Source of the DNA: Myxococcales bacterium
GTDB taxonomy: Bacteria > Myxococcota_A > Bradymonadia > UBA7976 > UBA1532
Assembly: GCA_020633555.1 (NCBI GenBank)
Contig: JACKDL010000027.1
Location: forward strand, 1 to 64,000
Reading direction: 5' to 3'
Length of the DNA: 64,000 nucleotides
The position numbers and the translations under genes are program-made. This document shows positions 33,501 through 40,372 of the stretch, piece after piece (position 1 is the stretch's first letter; each line of letters opens with the position of its first letter). The notes under the pieces were generated by a model that was given only the letters and a program-made list of their open reading frames with translations, did no database searches and was not told the DNA's origin.

Positions 33501-34480
33501 CGGCGCCGAAGGCGGAGGCGGCCCCGGCCGTCGCCGCCCCGGCCCCGGTCCCGGCGGCGCCGGCGGTCGTCGAGGCCCCCGAGGCGGAGGACGAAGAGGC
33601 GGTCGAGGCCCCGCAGCCGAGCCGGGCGCGCGTCAGCGCGGCCGAGCGGCTGAAGGCAAAGCTGGTGGCCGAGGCCCCCGCGGCTGAGCCGGTGGCGGCG
33701 AAGGCTCCGGCGGCCGCGCCAGCGCCGAAGGCTGAGCCCAAGCGGTCCCGGCGGACGAGCGCGGCGGCCAAGCTGAAGGCGAAGCTGGCCGACGGGTCCG
33801 CTGAGGCGCCCGCTCCGGTGGTCGAGGCCGTTGAGGCCGAGGCCCCTGCGGCGCCTGCGCCGAAGGCGCAGCGGTCTCGGCGGACGAGCGCTGCCGAGAA
33901 GCTGAAGGCGAAGCTGGGGCCTGCGGCGGAGGCGCCTGCGGCTGAGCCGGAGGCGCCTGCGGCGGCGGCAGAGGCCGTCGAGCCGGCGCCTGCGCCGAAG
34001 CCGAGTCGGTCCCGTCGGACCAGCGCGGCCGAGAAGCTGAAGGCGAAGCTGTCGCCTGCGGCTGAGCCGGAGGCGGCCGCGGTCCCTGCGGCGGCGCCGG
34101 TGGTCGAGGCCGAGCCTGCCGCGGCGTCGCCGAAGGCGAAGGCGAAGCGGTCCCGGCGGACGAGCGCGGCTGAGAAGCTGAAGGCGAAGCTGGCCGACGA
34201 GGCCAGCGAGCCCGAGGTGAAGGCCGAGCCTGAGGCGAAGGCCAAGCCCAAGGCGAAGGCGAAGGCCAAGCCCAAGGCGAAGGCGAAGCCCAAGGCGAAG
34301 GCCAAGCCCAAGGCGAAGGCGAAGGCCGAGCCCAAGGCGAAGGCGAAGGCCGAGCCCAAGGCGAAGGCGAAGGCCGAGCCCAAGGCGAAGGCCAAGCCCA
34401 AGGCGAAGGCGAAGGCCAAGGCGAAGGCCAAGTCCGCCAAGGCGGCCGCCGCCGACGTCTTCGCCACCCTGAAGGACTGA
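30569..34480 (+). CDS. rne: ribonuclease E/G with very long disordered C-terminal tail
   Basis: A 1303-residue protein. Residues 1-500 are the RNase E/G catalytic region: an S1 domain (about 37-120, HIRGNIYKARVVSVQSALQA), catalytic D303 and N305 in AIDVNSGRS and D346 in VVDFIDMSD, numbering identical to E. coli RNase E. The zinc link is CPMC (404-407). After residue 500 comes an (RDRGRE)n tract of about 45 residues, acidic patches alternating with RRRRRRR tracts, ten copies of a basic helix motif of the type RRTSAAEKLKAKL, and a final (KAKPKAKAK)n tail resembling histone H1. The tail is likely an RNA-binding and degradosome scaffold with a repeated binding motif. ATG 30569 follows TGGAG. Confidence 0.92.
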   Translation: MSKKMLVNAAQQGEVRVGVVEDGILEDLNVDYAGTNHIRGNIYKARVVSVQSALQAAFVDYGAERNGFITFNDIHKRYWTKEAPKGQKPRIQDVLSEGAELLVQAYKEEVGQKGAALTTSLTLPGRYLVVMPYSETGGVSRKISDEKTRKRLKSLIEDLVTDDDLGVIVRTAGQGRSKPELQKDFQELIRIWGHIQAKYGTQREPGLVYREPDVVIRSVRDYYTDDIEEIVTDDPRVHASIVDFFERHTGETPENVRLYTGKMPLFSNFGLERQLENITSPNVPLPGGGSLVIHTTEALTAIDVNSGRSKSQATQEQMAFETNCQAADEVARQLRLRDLGGLIVVDFIDMSDGKHRREVEKRLKKAMKDDKARTEVGRVSRFGLLELSRQRIKARLIASTHKECPMCEGAGHVMTTEVAGMTMLRRLQELAVSARDGATIRGRLPVAVALYLLNTQRRSISALEKDFNVTIELLPEIGAVSTRDAFEVLAAGEAPREESKDRGRDRGRDRDRGRDRDRGRERGRERDRGRDRDRDRDRGRERPKGHGPGRTVDLPEADETPFEPPRIVGFLSAEQLATADVGPDDEALELETAAEVEAPEGAADEAADEGEGRRRRRRRRRRKGRREDGTVDGPVEAEADDEDEPEAADDEGVDADEGEGAEDDEAAARRQAARERNRARRRNRRRRGGDAEPQVDAASGEGEAEDEAPVAVEAAGDEDDDEAPRRRRRRRGRGAADRLKARLHDAVDDAPAANEPAEVSEPVAAPAAETDEDGEAEGRTGRRRRGRRSAAERMKARLHAAAEDTPAADAAPEVEVAAPAAPAAEAQRPRRTRTSAAEKLRAKLAGEAGEPVAAAPVVAEPVSAEPAVAEPAAPRRTRPSAAEKLKAKLAPEAAEAKAPASAPKAAEPKAAEPVAEASKPIRTRTSAAEKLKAKLVAEAGDGESSAPAPAPAPRAEAAEAAPAPKAKPKRSRRTRSDAAPKAEAAPAVAAPAPVPAAPAVVEAPEAEDEEAVEAPQPSRARVSAAERLKAKLVAEAPAAEPVAAKAPAAAPAPKAEPKRSRRTSAAAKLKAKLADGSAEAPAPVVEAVEAEAPAAPAPKAQRSRRTSAAEKLKAKLGPAAEAPAAEPEAPAAAAEAVEPAPAPKPSRSRRTSAAEKLKAKLSPAAEPEAAAVPAAAPVVEAEPAAASPKAKAKRSRRTSAAEKLKAKLADEASEPEVKAEPEAKAKPKAKAKAKPKAKAKPKAKAKPKAKAKAEPKAKAKAEPKAKAKAEPKAKAKPKAKAKAKAKAKSAKAAAADVFATLKD
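32071..32202 (+). repeat. Arg-Asp/Arg-Glu coding repeat in rne
   Basis: Tandem six-base units based on CGCGAC/CGGGGC encode RDRGRDRDRGRERGRE. This is an arginine-rich, RNA-binding-like segment directly after the catalytic domain. Confidence 0.75.
34220..34440 (+). repeat. Lys/Ala/Pro coding repeat at end of rne
   Basis: Units of AAGGCGAAGGCC and AAGCCCAAGGCG repeat about 18 times and encode a histone H1-like AKPKAKAK tail. Some units substitute Glu for Lys (KAKAEPKAKAKAEPK). All changes keep the frame. Confidence 0.8.
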
Positions 34481-34510
34481 TCCCGCCCGCGGGCTTTACA
34501 ACGCCCGCGC

Positions 34511-34546
34511 CCTGGGCTTGGATGGCCGCCGCCATCCAAGCCCAGG
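34511..34546 (+). promoter_or_regulatory. perfect 16-bp hairpin overlapping ribosome binding site of DUF1015 gene
   Basis: CCTGGGCTTGGATGGC and its exact complement flank a CGCC loop. The 3-prime arm ends in AGG, which is the first half of the AGGAG Shine-Dalgarno (34544-34548) for the ATG at 34556. No T tract follows, so termination is unlikely to be its only purpose. Folded, it would hide the ribosome site. Confidence 0.65.
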
Positions 34547-34555
34547 AGCCCTCAG

Positions 34556-35767
34556 ATGGTCGACTTCCGAGCCTTTCGTGGCCTGCGCCCCGCCCCGGGG
34601 CGGGCCGCCGACGTGGCCTGCGTCCCGTACGATGTGGTGGACACCGCCGAGGCCCGTGAGCGGGTCGTGGGCAAGCCCGACAGCCTGCTGCGCGTCACCC
34701 GACCTGACGTGGATCTGCCCGACGGCACCTCGCTGTATGCGCCCGAGGTCTACGAGGCCGCGAAGGCAGCCTTCGCTCGCTTGATCGCCGACGGCGTCCT
34801 GGTCCGCGACGAAGCCCGCGCCTACTACGCCTACGCGCTGACGTGGCGGGGCCGGCGCCAGCTCGGCGTGGTGGGCCTGGCCGACGCCGCCGACTACTGG
34901 GCCGACCGGATCAAGAAGCACGAGTTCACCCGGCCCGCGAAGGAGGACGACCGCATGCGCCACATCCAGGCGGTGCGTGCCCACCTGGGGCCTGTCTTCC
35001 TCACCTTCCGCGCCCGGGCCGATCTGGCGGCAGAGCTGGCAGCGGCCACCGCTGGGCCGCCCCAGGTGGACATCGTGGCCGACGAGGTGCAGCACCAAAT
35101 CTGGCCCGTCACCGATCCTGCGCGGATCGAGGCCATCCAGGGGGCCTTCGCCAAGCTCGACGCCGTGTACATCGCCGACGGGCACCACCGCTCGGCCGCC
35201 GCAGCCCGGGTCGGGAAGGACGCCGCCGAAGACGACGCCCGCCGGCGCTTCCTTGCGGTGGCCTTCCCCCACGATGAGCTGCGGATCCTGCCCTACAACC
35301 GGGTCGTGGCCGATCTGAACGGGATGACGCCCGCGGCGCTCCGGGCCCGGCTGGCCGAGGACTTCGACCTGACGCGGCTGGATGGAGCGCAGGCCCCGGA
35401 ACGGGCGCTCTGCTACAGCATGTACCTTCAGGGCGCCTGGTGGCGCCTGACCCTGAAGGCGCACGCCCGGCCCGATCCCACCGATCCGGTGGCTCGGCTC
35501 GACGTCAGCGTCCTGCAGGACCGGGTCTTGGGCCCCTTGCTGGGCATCGCCGATCCCCGCCGCGACGAGCGCATCGACTTCGTGGGTGGCATCCGGGGCC
35601 TCGCGGAGCTGGCCCGGCGGGCCGGCGACCAGGGCGTGGCTTTCGCGCTGCACCCCACCGCGCTCGAGGACCTCATGGCCATCGCCGACGCGGGCGAGGT
35701 GATGCCCCCCAAGAGCACCTGGTTCGAGCCGAAGCTGCGCAGCGGCCTGGTGATCAGCACCTACTGA
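34556..35767 (+). CDS. DUF1015 family protein
   Basis: A 403-residue protein of the DUF1015 family, seen from the opening DFRAFRGLRPAPGRAADVAC with VPYDVVD, the central YADGHHR-like motif here AVYIADGHHRSAAAA, the SLLRVTRPDVDLPDG segment and the C-terminal MPPKSTWFEPKLRSGLV. The family is widespread in delta-proteobacteria, Firmicutes and Thermotogae, often near serine or amino-acid metabolism genes, but its reaction is not established. It follows rne after 75 bases containing a strong hairpin. It converges with the patatin gene, and the two stops overlap by seven bases. Confidence 0.85.
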   Translation: MVDFRAFRGLRPAPGRAADVACVPYDVVDTAEARERVVGKPDSLLRVTRPDVDLPDGTSLYAPEVYEAAKAAFARLIADGVLVRDEARAYYAYALTWRGRRQLGVVGLADAADYWADRIKKHEFTRPAKEDDRMRHIQAVRAHLGPVFLTFRARADLAAELAAATAGPPQVDIVADEVQHQIWPVTDPARIEAIQGAFAKLDAVYIADGHHRSAAAARVGKDAAEDDARRRFLAVAFPHDELRILPYNRVVADLNGMTPAALRARLAEDFDLTRLDGAQAPERALCYSMYLQGAWWRLTLKAHARPDPTDPVARLDVSVLQDRVLGPLLGIADPRRDERIDFVGGIRGLAELARRAGDQGVAFALHPTALEDLMAIADAGEVMPPKSTWFEPKLRSGLVISTY

Positions 35768-36588
35768 CGGGGCACCGTGTGGCCCGCGGCCAGCGCGGCG
35801 GCGGTGCCGGCGTGCGCCGCCGCCAATGCCTGGAGCCCGCGGTCCAACCGGAACGGGTTCGGGCGCGCCGGCGGGCGGCTCGTGATCTCGACGATCTCCA
35901 CTCCCAGCGCCCGCAGCGCCGCCGCCTGGTGCCCCCAGGCGTCGGCCCGCACCCAGTCCAGGGCCTGATCCACAAACCGCATCGGCGAGCGCGCCACGGG
36001 GCGCTCCAGACCCGCCGAGGGGATCTGGTGGACCAGCAGCACGTCGAAGGGCGGCCCGTGGTCCCACATGGCCCGCCCTGGCACCTTGTCCAGCAGCCCG
36101 CCGTCTACGTGCAAGTCAGGCCCGCGGCGGACCGGGTGGAACAGGATGGGCAGGGCTGAGCTGGCCAGCACGGCGAGCGGCAGGTCGCCGCGGGTGTCCA
36201 CCTGCCGCCCGCGGGTGGTCAGGTTGGTGCTGACGGTGATCACCGGGGTGGGGCAGTCCTCGAAGCGCGAGGGCAGGTGATCACGCAGCAGCCCTTCGAA
36301 CAGCCGGCCCTTCAGGAGCCCGACGGGCGGCGCCAGCCGCGGGGACGGGTCCCAGAAGTCGCGGCGATGCACCGACGTGATCAGGGCCTGGAAACGGTCC
36401 AGGCGGTCCGCACCGGCAAAGGCGGCCGCCATGGCCCCGGCCGAGGTCCCGCCAAAGGCGACGGGGGCTACGCCCGCGGCCTCCAGGGCGCGGAGGAAGC
36501 CGGTGTGGGCGAAGAAGCCGAAGAAGGCGCTCGAAAGCGCCACCGCCACCCGCCGCTCGCGCAGGTGGGCCGCGAGGGTCACGGTCAC
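35761..36588 (-). CDS. patatin-like phospholipase
   Basis: A 275-residue patatin-family lipid acyl hydrolase. It shows the oxyanion glycines in VALSSAFFGFFAHTGFLRAL, the nucleophile elbow GGTSAG (S49) and the catalytic Asp motif DGG in LHVDGGLLDKVP. The start is GTG 36588, overlapping the stop of the VKOR-DsbA gene by four bases, which shortens a longer upstream reading. Because it is co-translated with an envelope thiol-oxidase gene, a role in membrane lipid turnover is possible, but the substrate is unknown. There is no signal peptide, so it is probably cytoplasmic. Confidence 0.87.
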   Translation of the reverse strand: MTVTLAAHLRERRVAVALSSAFFGFFAHTGFLRALEAAGVAPVAFGGTSAGAMAAAFAGADRLDRFQALITSVHRRDFWDPSPRLAPPVGLLKGRLFEGLLRDHLPSRFEDCPTPVITVSTNLTTRGRQVDTRGDLPLAVLASSALPILFHPVRRGPDLHVDGGLLDKVPGRAMWDHGPPFDVLLVHQIPSAGLERPVARSPMRFVDQALDWVRADAWGHQAAALRALGVEIVEITSRPPARPNPFRLDRGLQALAAAHAGTAAALAAGHTVPRQ

Positions 36589-37781
36589 TTGGGGGGCTGG
36601 GCTTTGCCGGCCTTGGCGTTCTCGGCCGCCTGCTCGATGAGGGCGATGAGATCGGCCGGGGGCCGGGCGCCCTCGATCAGCCAGCCGTTGATGAACCACA
36701 TGGGCGTGCCGCCCACGCCCGCCGCGCGTCCCGCCGCGATGTCTGCCTGGATGGCGGTCTTCGTGGCGGGATCATCCAGGCAGGCGCCGAAGCGCTCGGG
36801 ATCCAGGCCCAACGTCTGGGCGTAGCCCTGCAGGTCGGGCCGCTTCAGCCGCCGCCGGTTATCGAACAGCGTGTCGTGCATCTCCCAGAACCTACCCTGC
36901 TGCCGGGCGCACTCGGCGGCATACGCCGCGTTGCAGGCGTCCTCGTGGAACTTGCCCTTGATGTGCGGGTTGCAGGCGTCGTCCATGGGCCAGTGCCGGA
37001 AGTGGTACTTGAAGGGGCCCGCGCCCTCCTGCTGGGCCTGCTTCAGCCCCTTCGCCAGGATCTGGCAGTAGGGGCACTCGAAGTCGCTGAACTCGATGAT
37101 GGTCACCGGCGCGTCAGCAGGCCCCCGCGACTCCACGTTCCCTGGCGCCACCTGGACCTGGGCTGCCGGCTTGCGGGCCTGGGCGGCCTTGCGCAGCAGG
37201 TACGTCTGGTGCGCCTTCTCGGCGCGGTGGGCGTAGGCGGCCTGTGCGCCCAGCGTCGACAGGGCCATCAGCCCCGCCACCGCCCAGAAGCCGGCGCGAC
37301 CCGGCAGCGCCAGCGCCCGCTTGAAGGCGCCCTTGCCGTCCCCCTCGGGGTGGCCGAAGAACAGCGTCAGCGCCACCCCCAGGTTGATGGCGTACAGCAC
37401 CATGCACCACGGGCACAGCTTGCCGATGAGCACCTTCGAGGCCACGCCCAGGAACACGCTGTACAGCACCCCCAGGGTGCTCGCGACGAGCAGCGAGTCG
37501 GCGATCCCCGGCAGCTTGCCCTTCGGCAGGAAGCGGATCAGGAACACGCTCAGCAGCAGCGTCAGGTAGAAGGCCTCGCCCAGCGCAGCGATGGGCAGAC
37601 CGGCGATGCTGCTCAGGGCATGGCGGGCCACGTCGCTGCACGAGAAGCCTTCGGCGGCGGCACACAGGCCCGTGTCGCCGCCGGTCCCGAACTTCGTGGC
37701 GATGTGGATCTTGACCAGCTCTTCGCCGGCATAGAGGCCGGCGCCGGCCAACGCGGTGAGGACGTAGAAGCTCTTGCGCAC
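36585..37781 (-). CDS. VKOR - DsbA fusion, disulfide-bond formation
   Basis: A 398-residue fusion. The first half is a vitamin K epoxide reductase-like membrane domain with the loop cysteines C40 and C48 and the CPWC active site (123-126), and four or five membrane helices up to about residue 180. After a linker with VEVAPGN-like sequence comes a periplasmic thioredoxin/DsbA domain with CPYC (236-239) and the cis-proline loop GGTPMWF. VKOR reoxidises DsbA using quinone, so this single chain should introduce disulfides into exported proteins. That fits a genome with a lipoprotein of 141 cysteines in this same window. GTG 37781 is preceded by GAGGGG. It overlaps the patatin gene by four bases. 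Confidence 0.92.
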   Translation of the reverse strand: MRKSFYVLTALAGAGLYAGEELVKIHIATKFGTGGDTGLCAAAEGFSCSDVARHALSSIAGLPIAALGEAFYLTLLLSVFLIRFLPKGKLPGIADSLLVASTLGVLYSVFLGVASKVLIGKLCPWCMVLYAINLGVALTLFFGHPEGDGKGAFKRALALPGRAGFWAVAGLMALSTLGAQAAYAHRAEKAHQTYLLRKAAQARKPAAQVQVAPGNVESRGPADAPVTIIEFSDFECPYCQILAKGLKQAQQEGAGPFKYHFRHWPMDDACNPHIKGKFHEDACNAAYAAECARQQGRFWEMHDTLFDNRRRLKRPDLQGYAQTLGLDPERFGACLDDPATKTAIQADIAAGRAAGVGGTPMWFINGWLIEGARPPADLIALIEQAAENAKAGKAQPPK

Positions 37782-37878
37782 GCGGACCCCTCGCTGGCGG
37801 ACCGCCTGTTCTACGTCGAGGGCCCGGGGCCACGCAAGAGACGGTCGGGCAAGGCGCCGGGTCCGGTGTCCCGGGCGG

Positions 37879-38217
37879 TCAGGCGATCTCGGCCTTCAGC
37901 CCCCGCAGATCGTCCAGCGGGAGGGTCATGACGATGCCGGCGCCGGGCTGATCCAGGGGGCCGCAGATTCGTTCGATGAGGCCGATCGCGGCGCGTGCCT
38001 TGGCCTCGGTGGTGGCGCTCAGGATGATCTGGGAGTCGACCGCCGAGCCGGGAAAGAGCCCCCGGAGCCCCGCGAAGATGGGCACCTCGCTGCCGAGGAT
38101 CTGCCCCATACCGCGGGCGTCGAACACCGTGGCGCCGGTGACGCCCAGCTCCACGAAGCCCAGCAGGATCTCCTCGACCCGCCGATAGTCCTTCAGGATG
38201 CAGACCACCAACCGCAT
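37879..38217 (-). CDS. PII-like signalling protein
   Basis: A 112-residue small alpha/beta protein starting MRLVVCILKDYRRVEEILLG, with GVTGATVFDARGMGQIL, a LFPGS motif and a C-terminal ERICGPLDQPGAGIVMTLPL. This pattern matches short PII/CutA-like ferredoxin-fold proteins of unknown ligand, which trimerise and usually bind small effectors. ATG 38217 was preferred over a TTG at 38253. It is about 100 bases upstream of the VKOR-DsbA gene and could be its first operon member. The T-loop tyrosine of classical GlnB is not seen. Confidence 0.7.
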   Translation of the reverse strand: MRLVVCILKDYRRVEEILLGFVELGVTGATVFDARGMGQILGSEVPIFAGLRGLFPGSAVDSQIILSATTEAKARAAIGLIERICGPLDQPGAGIVMTLPLDDLRGLKAEIA

Positions 38218-38280
38218 GCCCTGCAGGGTCCGCGGCGGCGCGGGGGATGTCAACCGTGGGCGGCGGCGCCCGCCGCGATC

Positions 38281-38309
38281 TTGCCCTTTGCGCCGCCAAC
38301 CCCCATAAT
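38281..38309 (+). promoter_or_regulatory. promoter of kinase gene 38384-39901
   Basis: TTGCCC (38281-38286) and CATAAT (38304-38309) with an exact 17-base spacer give a good sigma-70-type promoter, putting the start of transcription near 38316. Confidence 0.55.
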
Positions 38310-38332
38310 GCCCGCTCCGGCGCAGTGTCTGT

Positions 38333-38346
38333 AAACGTGAACGTTT
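38333..38346. promoter_or_regulatory. inverted repeat AAACGT-GA-ACGTTT in kinase leader
   Basis: A 6-2-6 inverted repeat lies about 17 bases downstream of the predicted transcription start and 38 bases before the ATG. Position and symmetry suit a repressor operator, but no regulator can be named. Confidence 0.35.
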
Positions 38347-38383
38347 TCAGGCGCTTGGGTCGAATCGCAGCGAAAGGCCATCG

Positions 38384-39901
38384 ATGGTCGAGTGCGGTCA
38401 ATGCGGGCACCCCAACGCCGTCGGCAGCCGCTTCTGCGCGCGCTGCGGGGCCGGGCTGGAGGATGAGCTCCCGCAGATCGCGTCGGCCATGGCGACCCCG
38501 GTGGCGCCGGGCACGGTCTTCGACGGCAAGTACCAGGTGCTCCAGGAGATCGGTCGCGGCGGCATGGGCGTGGTCTACCGGGGCCACGACCTGTCCCTCG
38601 GCCGGATGGTGGCCATCAAGGTCCTGCCCGAGCAGTTCAACACCGATGACGAGGTGATCGCGCGCTTCAAGAAGGAGGCGCGGGCCATGGCGGCCCTGGA
38701 TCACCCGAACATCGTGCCGGTGTACGCCATCGGGCAGCAGCGCAACTTCCACTACTTCGTCATGAAGTTCCTGGAAGGTGCGACGGTGGCTGAGCTCCTC
38801 GAGGAGAAGCGGCGCCAGGACCCGGACGGCCGGTTCGACCCGCGTGAGGTGCAGAGCATCATCGCGCAGGCGTGCCGGGGCCTGGGCCATGCCCACCGGC
38901 GCGGGCTCGTGCACCGGGACATCAAGCCTGGGAACCTGATGGTGTCGCCCGAGCACCACGTCACCATCATGGACTTCGGCATCGTCAAGGAGACGCAGGC
39001 CCTCGACCGAGCCGAGCCGAGCAGCCAGCCCCTCACCCGCACGGGCCTGGTCTTCGGCACGCCCGAGTACATGGCCCCCGAGCAGGCCAAGGGCGCGGTG
39101 GCGCCCGGCCCCCAGGCCGACCTGTATTCACTGGGCGTGGTGGCGTACGAGATGCTCACGGGCAAGCCGCCGTTCTCGGGCGACTCCCCCTTCTCGGTGG
39201 TGCTCAAGCACATCAAGAACCCGCCCGCTCCGTTGGTGGAGCAGGTGGACGGCCTCTCCATCGAGTTCCAGCGCGCCGTGTTCCTGGCCCTCGAGAAGCA
39301 GGTCGAGGACCGCTACGGCGACGCCGACGAGATGGCGACGGCGCTGTTGGCCCATGACCCCGTCACCGGCGCGCGCCGCAGCGTACCGCCCGGCCTCGCC
39401 GCTTCGGCACCGCCGCTGGCCATGCGGCCGCCGCCGCGGATCGCGACCCTTGAGGACGAGCCGGCGCCCCTCTATCGGGGCCGCGCCTCCGTTGATGAGC
39501 TGCCCCCACCCCCCAGCCAAGAGCCTCGGGGCGCAGGCTGGGCCGTCACGGGCCCTCCGCCGGTGGTGAGCCCGCCGCCCCGCGTGCTGGACACCACGCC
39601 CGGTCAGGTGGTCCCCACCGGGCCGCTGCCGCCCCTGGCGCCGCGACCGCACGTGCCGGTCAAGCGGGCGGGGCCCATGCACGCCCCCACGGGCTCACTG
39701 TTGGGGGGGGAGAGCGAGGTTCGCGCGGTCAACCCGAGCGACGTGGCGGTGCTGGAGGATCGGCCTGGGCACTACCGGGACCTGGTGACGGCACGGAACC
39801 GGGAGTACGAGGCCCGCCGGGCGAAGAAGCGGCGTCGGCTGATGCTGGCGGGCGGCGCGGTGCTGATCCTCAGCGCGCTGGCGGCCCTGCTGCTGCGCTG
39901 A
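38384..39901 (+). CDS. serine/threonine kinase with zinc ribbon and C-terminal membrane anchor
   Basis: A 505-residue protein. It opens with a zinc-ribbon knuckle (C4, C7, C18, C21). The kinase domain (about 48-315) has glycine loop GRGGMGVVY (57-65), K79, HRDIKPGN (D179), DFG (197-199) and APE (231-233). A Pro-rich juxtamembrane region of about 140 residues follows, then a basic stop-transfer (RRAKKRRR) and one membrane helix at the very C terminus (MLAGGAVLILSALAALLLR). Almost nothing remains outside the membrane, so signal input probably comes through the zinc ribbon or partner proteins. It is a typical RD-type kinase, monocistronic, and a possible source of phosphothreonine for the FHA protein. 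Confidence 0.92.
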   Translation: MVECGQCGHPNAVGSRFCARCGAGLEDELPQIASAMATPVAPGTVFDGKYQVLQEIGRGGMGVVYRGHDLSLGRMVAIKVLPEQFNTDDEVIARFKKEARAMAALDHPNIVPVYAIGQQRNFHYFVMKFLEGATVAELLEEKRRQDPDGRFDPREVQSIIAQACRGLGHAHRRGLVHRDIKPGNLMVSPEHHVTIMDFGIVKETQALDRAEPSSQPLTRTGLVFGTPEYMAPEQAKGAVAPGPQADLYSLGVVAYEMLTGKPPFSGDSPFSVVLKHIKNPPAPLVEQVDGLSIEFQRAVFLALEKQVEDRYGDADEMATALLAHDPVTGARRSVPPGLAASAPPLAMRPPPRIATLEDEPAPLYRGRASVDELPPPPSQEPRGAGWAVTGPPPVVSPPPRVLDTTPGQVVPTGPLPPLAPRPHVPVKRAGPMHAPTGSLLGGESEVRAVNPSDVAVLEDRPGHYRDLVTARNREYEARRAKKRRRLMLAGGAVLILSALAALLLR

Positions 39902-40043
39902 TCGCGCGACCTGGCTCGGCCGGCTGCCGGCCAATCAATCCGCAGATCTTGAAGTGGGCGCCGGCCGGGCTGCCGGGGGGCGAGGTGTCGGGCGCCGCGT
40001 GATCACGCGCGCCGGCGGAGGCATCCGGTCGGGAACGCCGGAC

Positions 40044-40087
40044 GCCAAAAACACGAAAGCCCGGCCTGCTTTCGCAGACCGGGCTTT
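40044..40087 (-). terminator. intrinsic terminator after tRNA-Asp
   Basis: On the minus strand GAAAGCCCGG and CCGGGCTTTC (40087-40078 and 40063-40054) form a 10-bp stem, followed by CGTGTTTTT. It ends the lon/tRNA-Val/tRNA-Asp transcript. The 140 bases to its left, after the kinase gene, show nothing recognisable. Confidence 0.85.
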
Positions 40088-40090
40088 CAG

Positions 40091-40164
40091 CGGAGTGGAC
40101 GGGACTTGAACCCGCGGCCTCTGGCTTGACAGGCCAGCGTTCTAACCGACTGAACTACCACTCC
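40091..40164 (-). tRNA. tRNA-Asp (GTC)
   Basis: A cloverleaf on the minus strand: acceptor GGAGTGG/CCACTCC, anticodon stem CTGGC/GCCAG around loop CTGTCAA, T-loop GGTTCAAGTCCC. Confidence 0.96.
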
Positions 40165-40232
40165 GTAGTTCGTGGCGCTGGAAACTACAGGGGTCGGGCT
40201 TGGGGGTCAACAAAAAACTTTGGGAGGCTGTC

Positions 40233-40356
40233 TTTTTTGGGGGCGCCCGGTGCGAGTGGGCGGGACAGGGCTCGAACCTGCGACAAGCGGTGTGTAAGAC
40301 CGCTGCTCTACCAACTGAGCTACCCGCCCGGAGTGCACCGGGCGCCCCAAAAAAAA
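40233..40356. repeat. 20-bp inverted repeat enclosing tRNA-Val
   Basis: The arm TTTTTTGGGGGCGCCCGGTG plus one C (40233-40253) and the arm GCACCGGGCGCCCC followed by A8 (40335-40356) are complementary over 20 base pairs with one bulged base. They enclose exactly the tRNA-Val gene and a few bases either side. In the transcript they would form a long stalk with the tRNA at its tip. Confidence 0.75.
40257..40329 (-). tRNA. tRNA-Val (TAC)
   Basis: Acceptor GGGCGGG/CCCGCCC, D-arm TAGCTCAGTTGGTAGAGC, anticodon stem GCGGT/ACCGC around loop CTTACAC, T-arm GCAGGTTCGAGCCCTGT. Confidence 0.96.
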
Positions 40357-40372
40357 GAACCTGCACCGGCGG

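Noticed and set aside
31768..34539. 923-residue Ser/Ala-rich minus-strand open frame
   Set aside because: Antisense of the repetitive rne tail; open only because of the Ala/Lys/Pro codon bias of the real gene.
34481..34555. Intrinsic terminator of rne
   Set aside because: The 16-bp hairpin has no T tract on the plus strand and overlaps the next ribosome site, so it was listed as regulatory instead.
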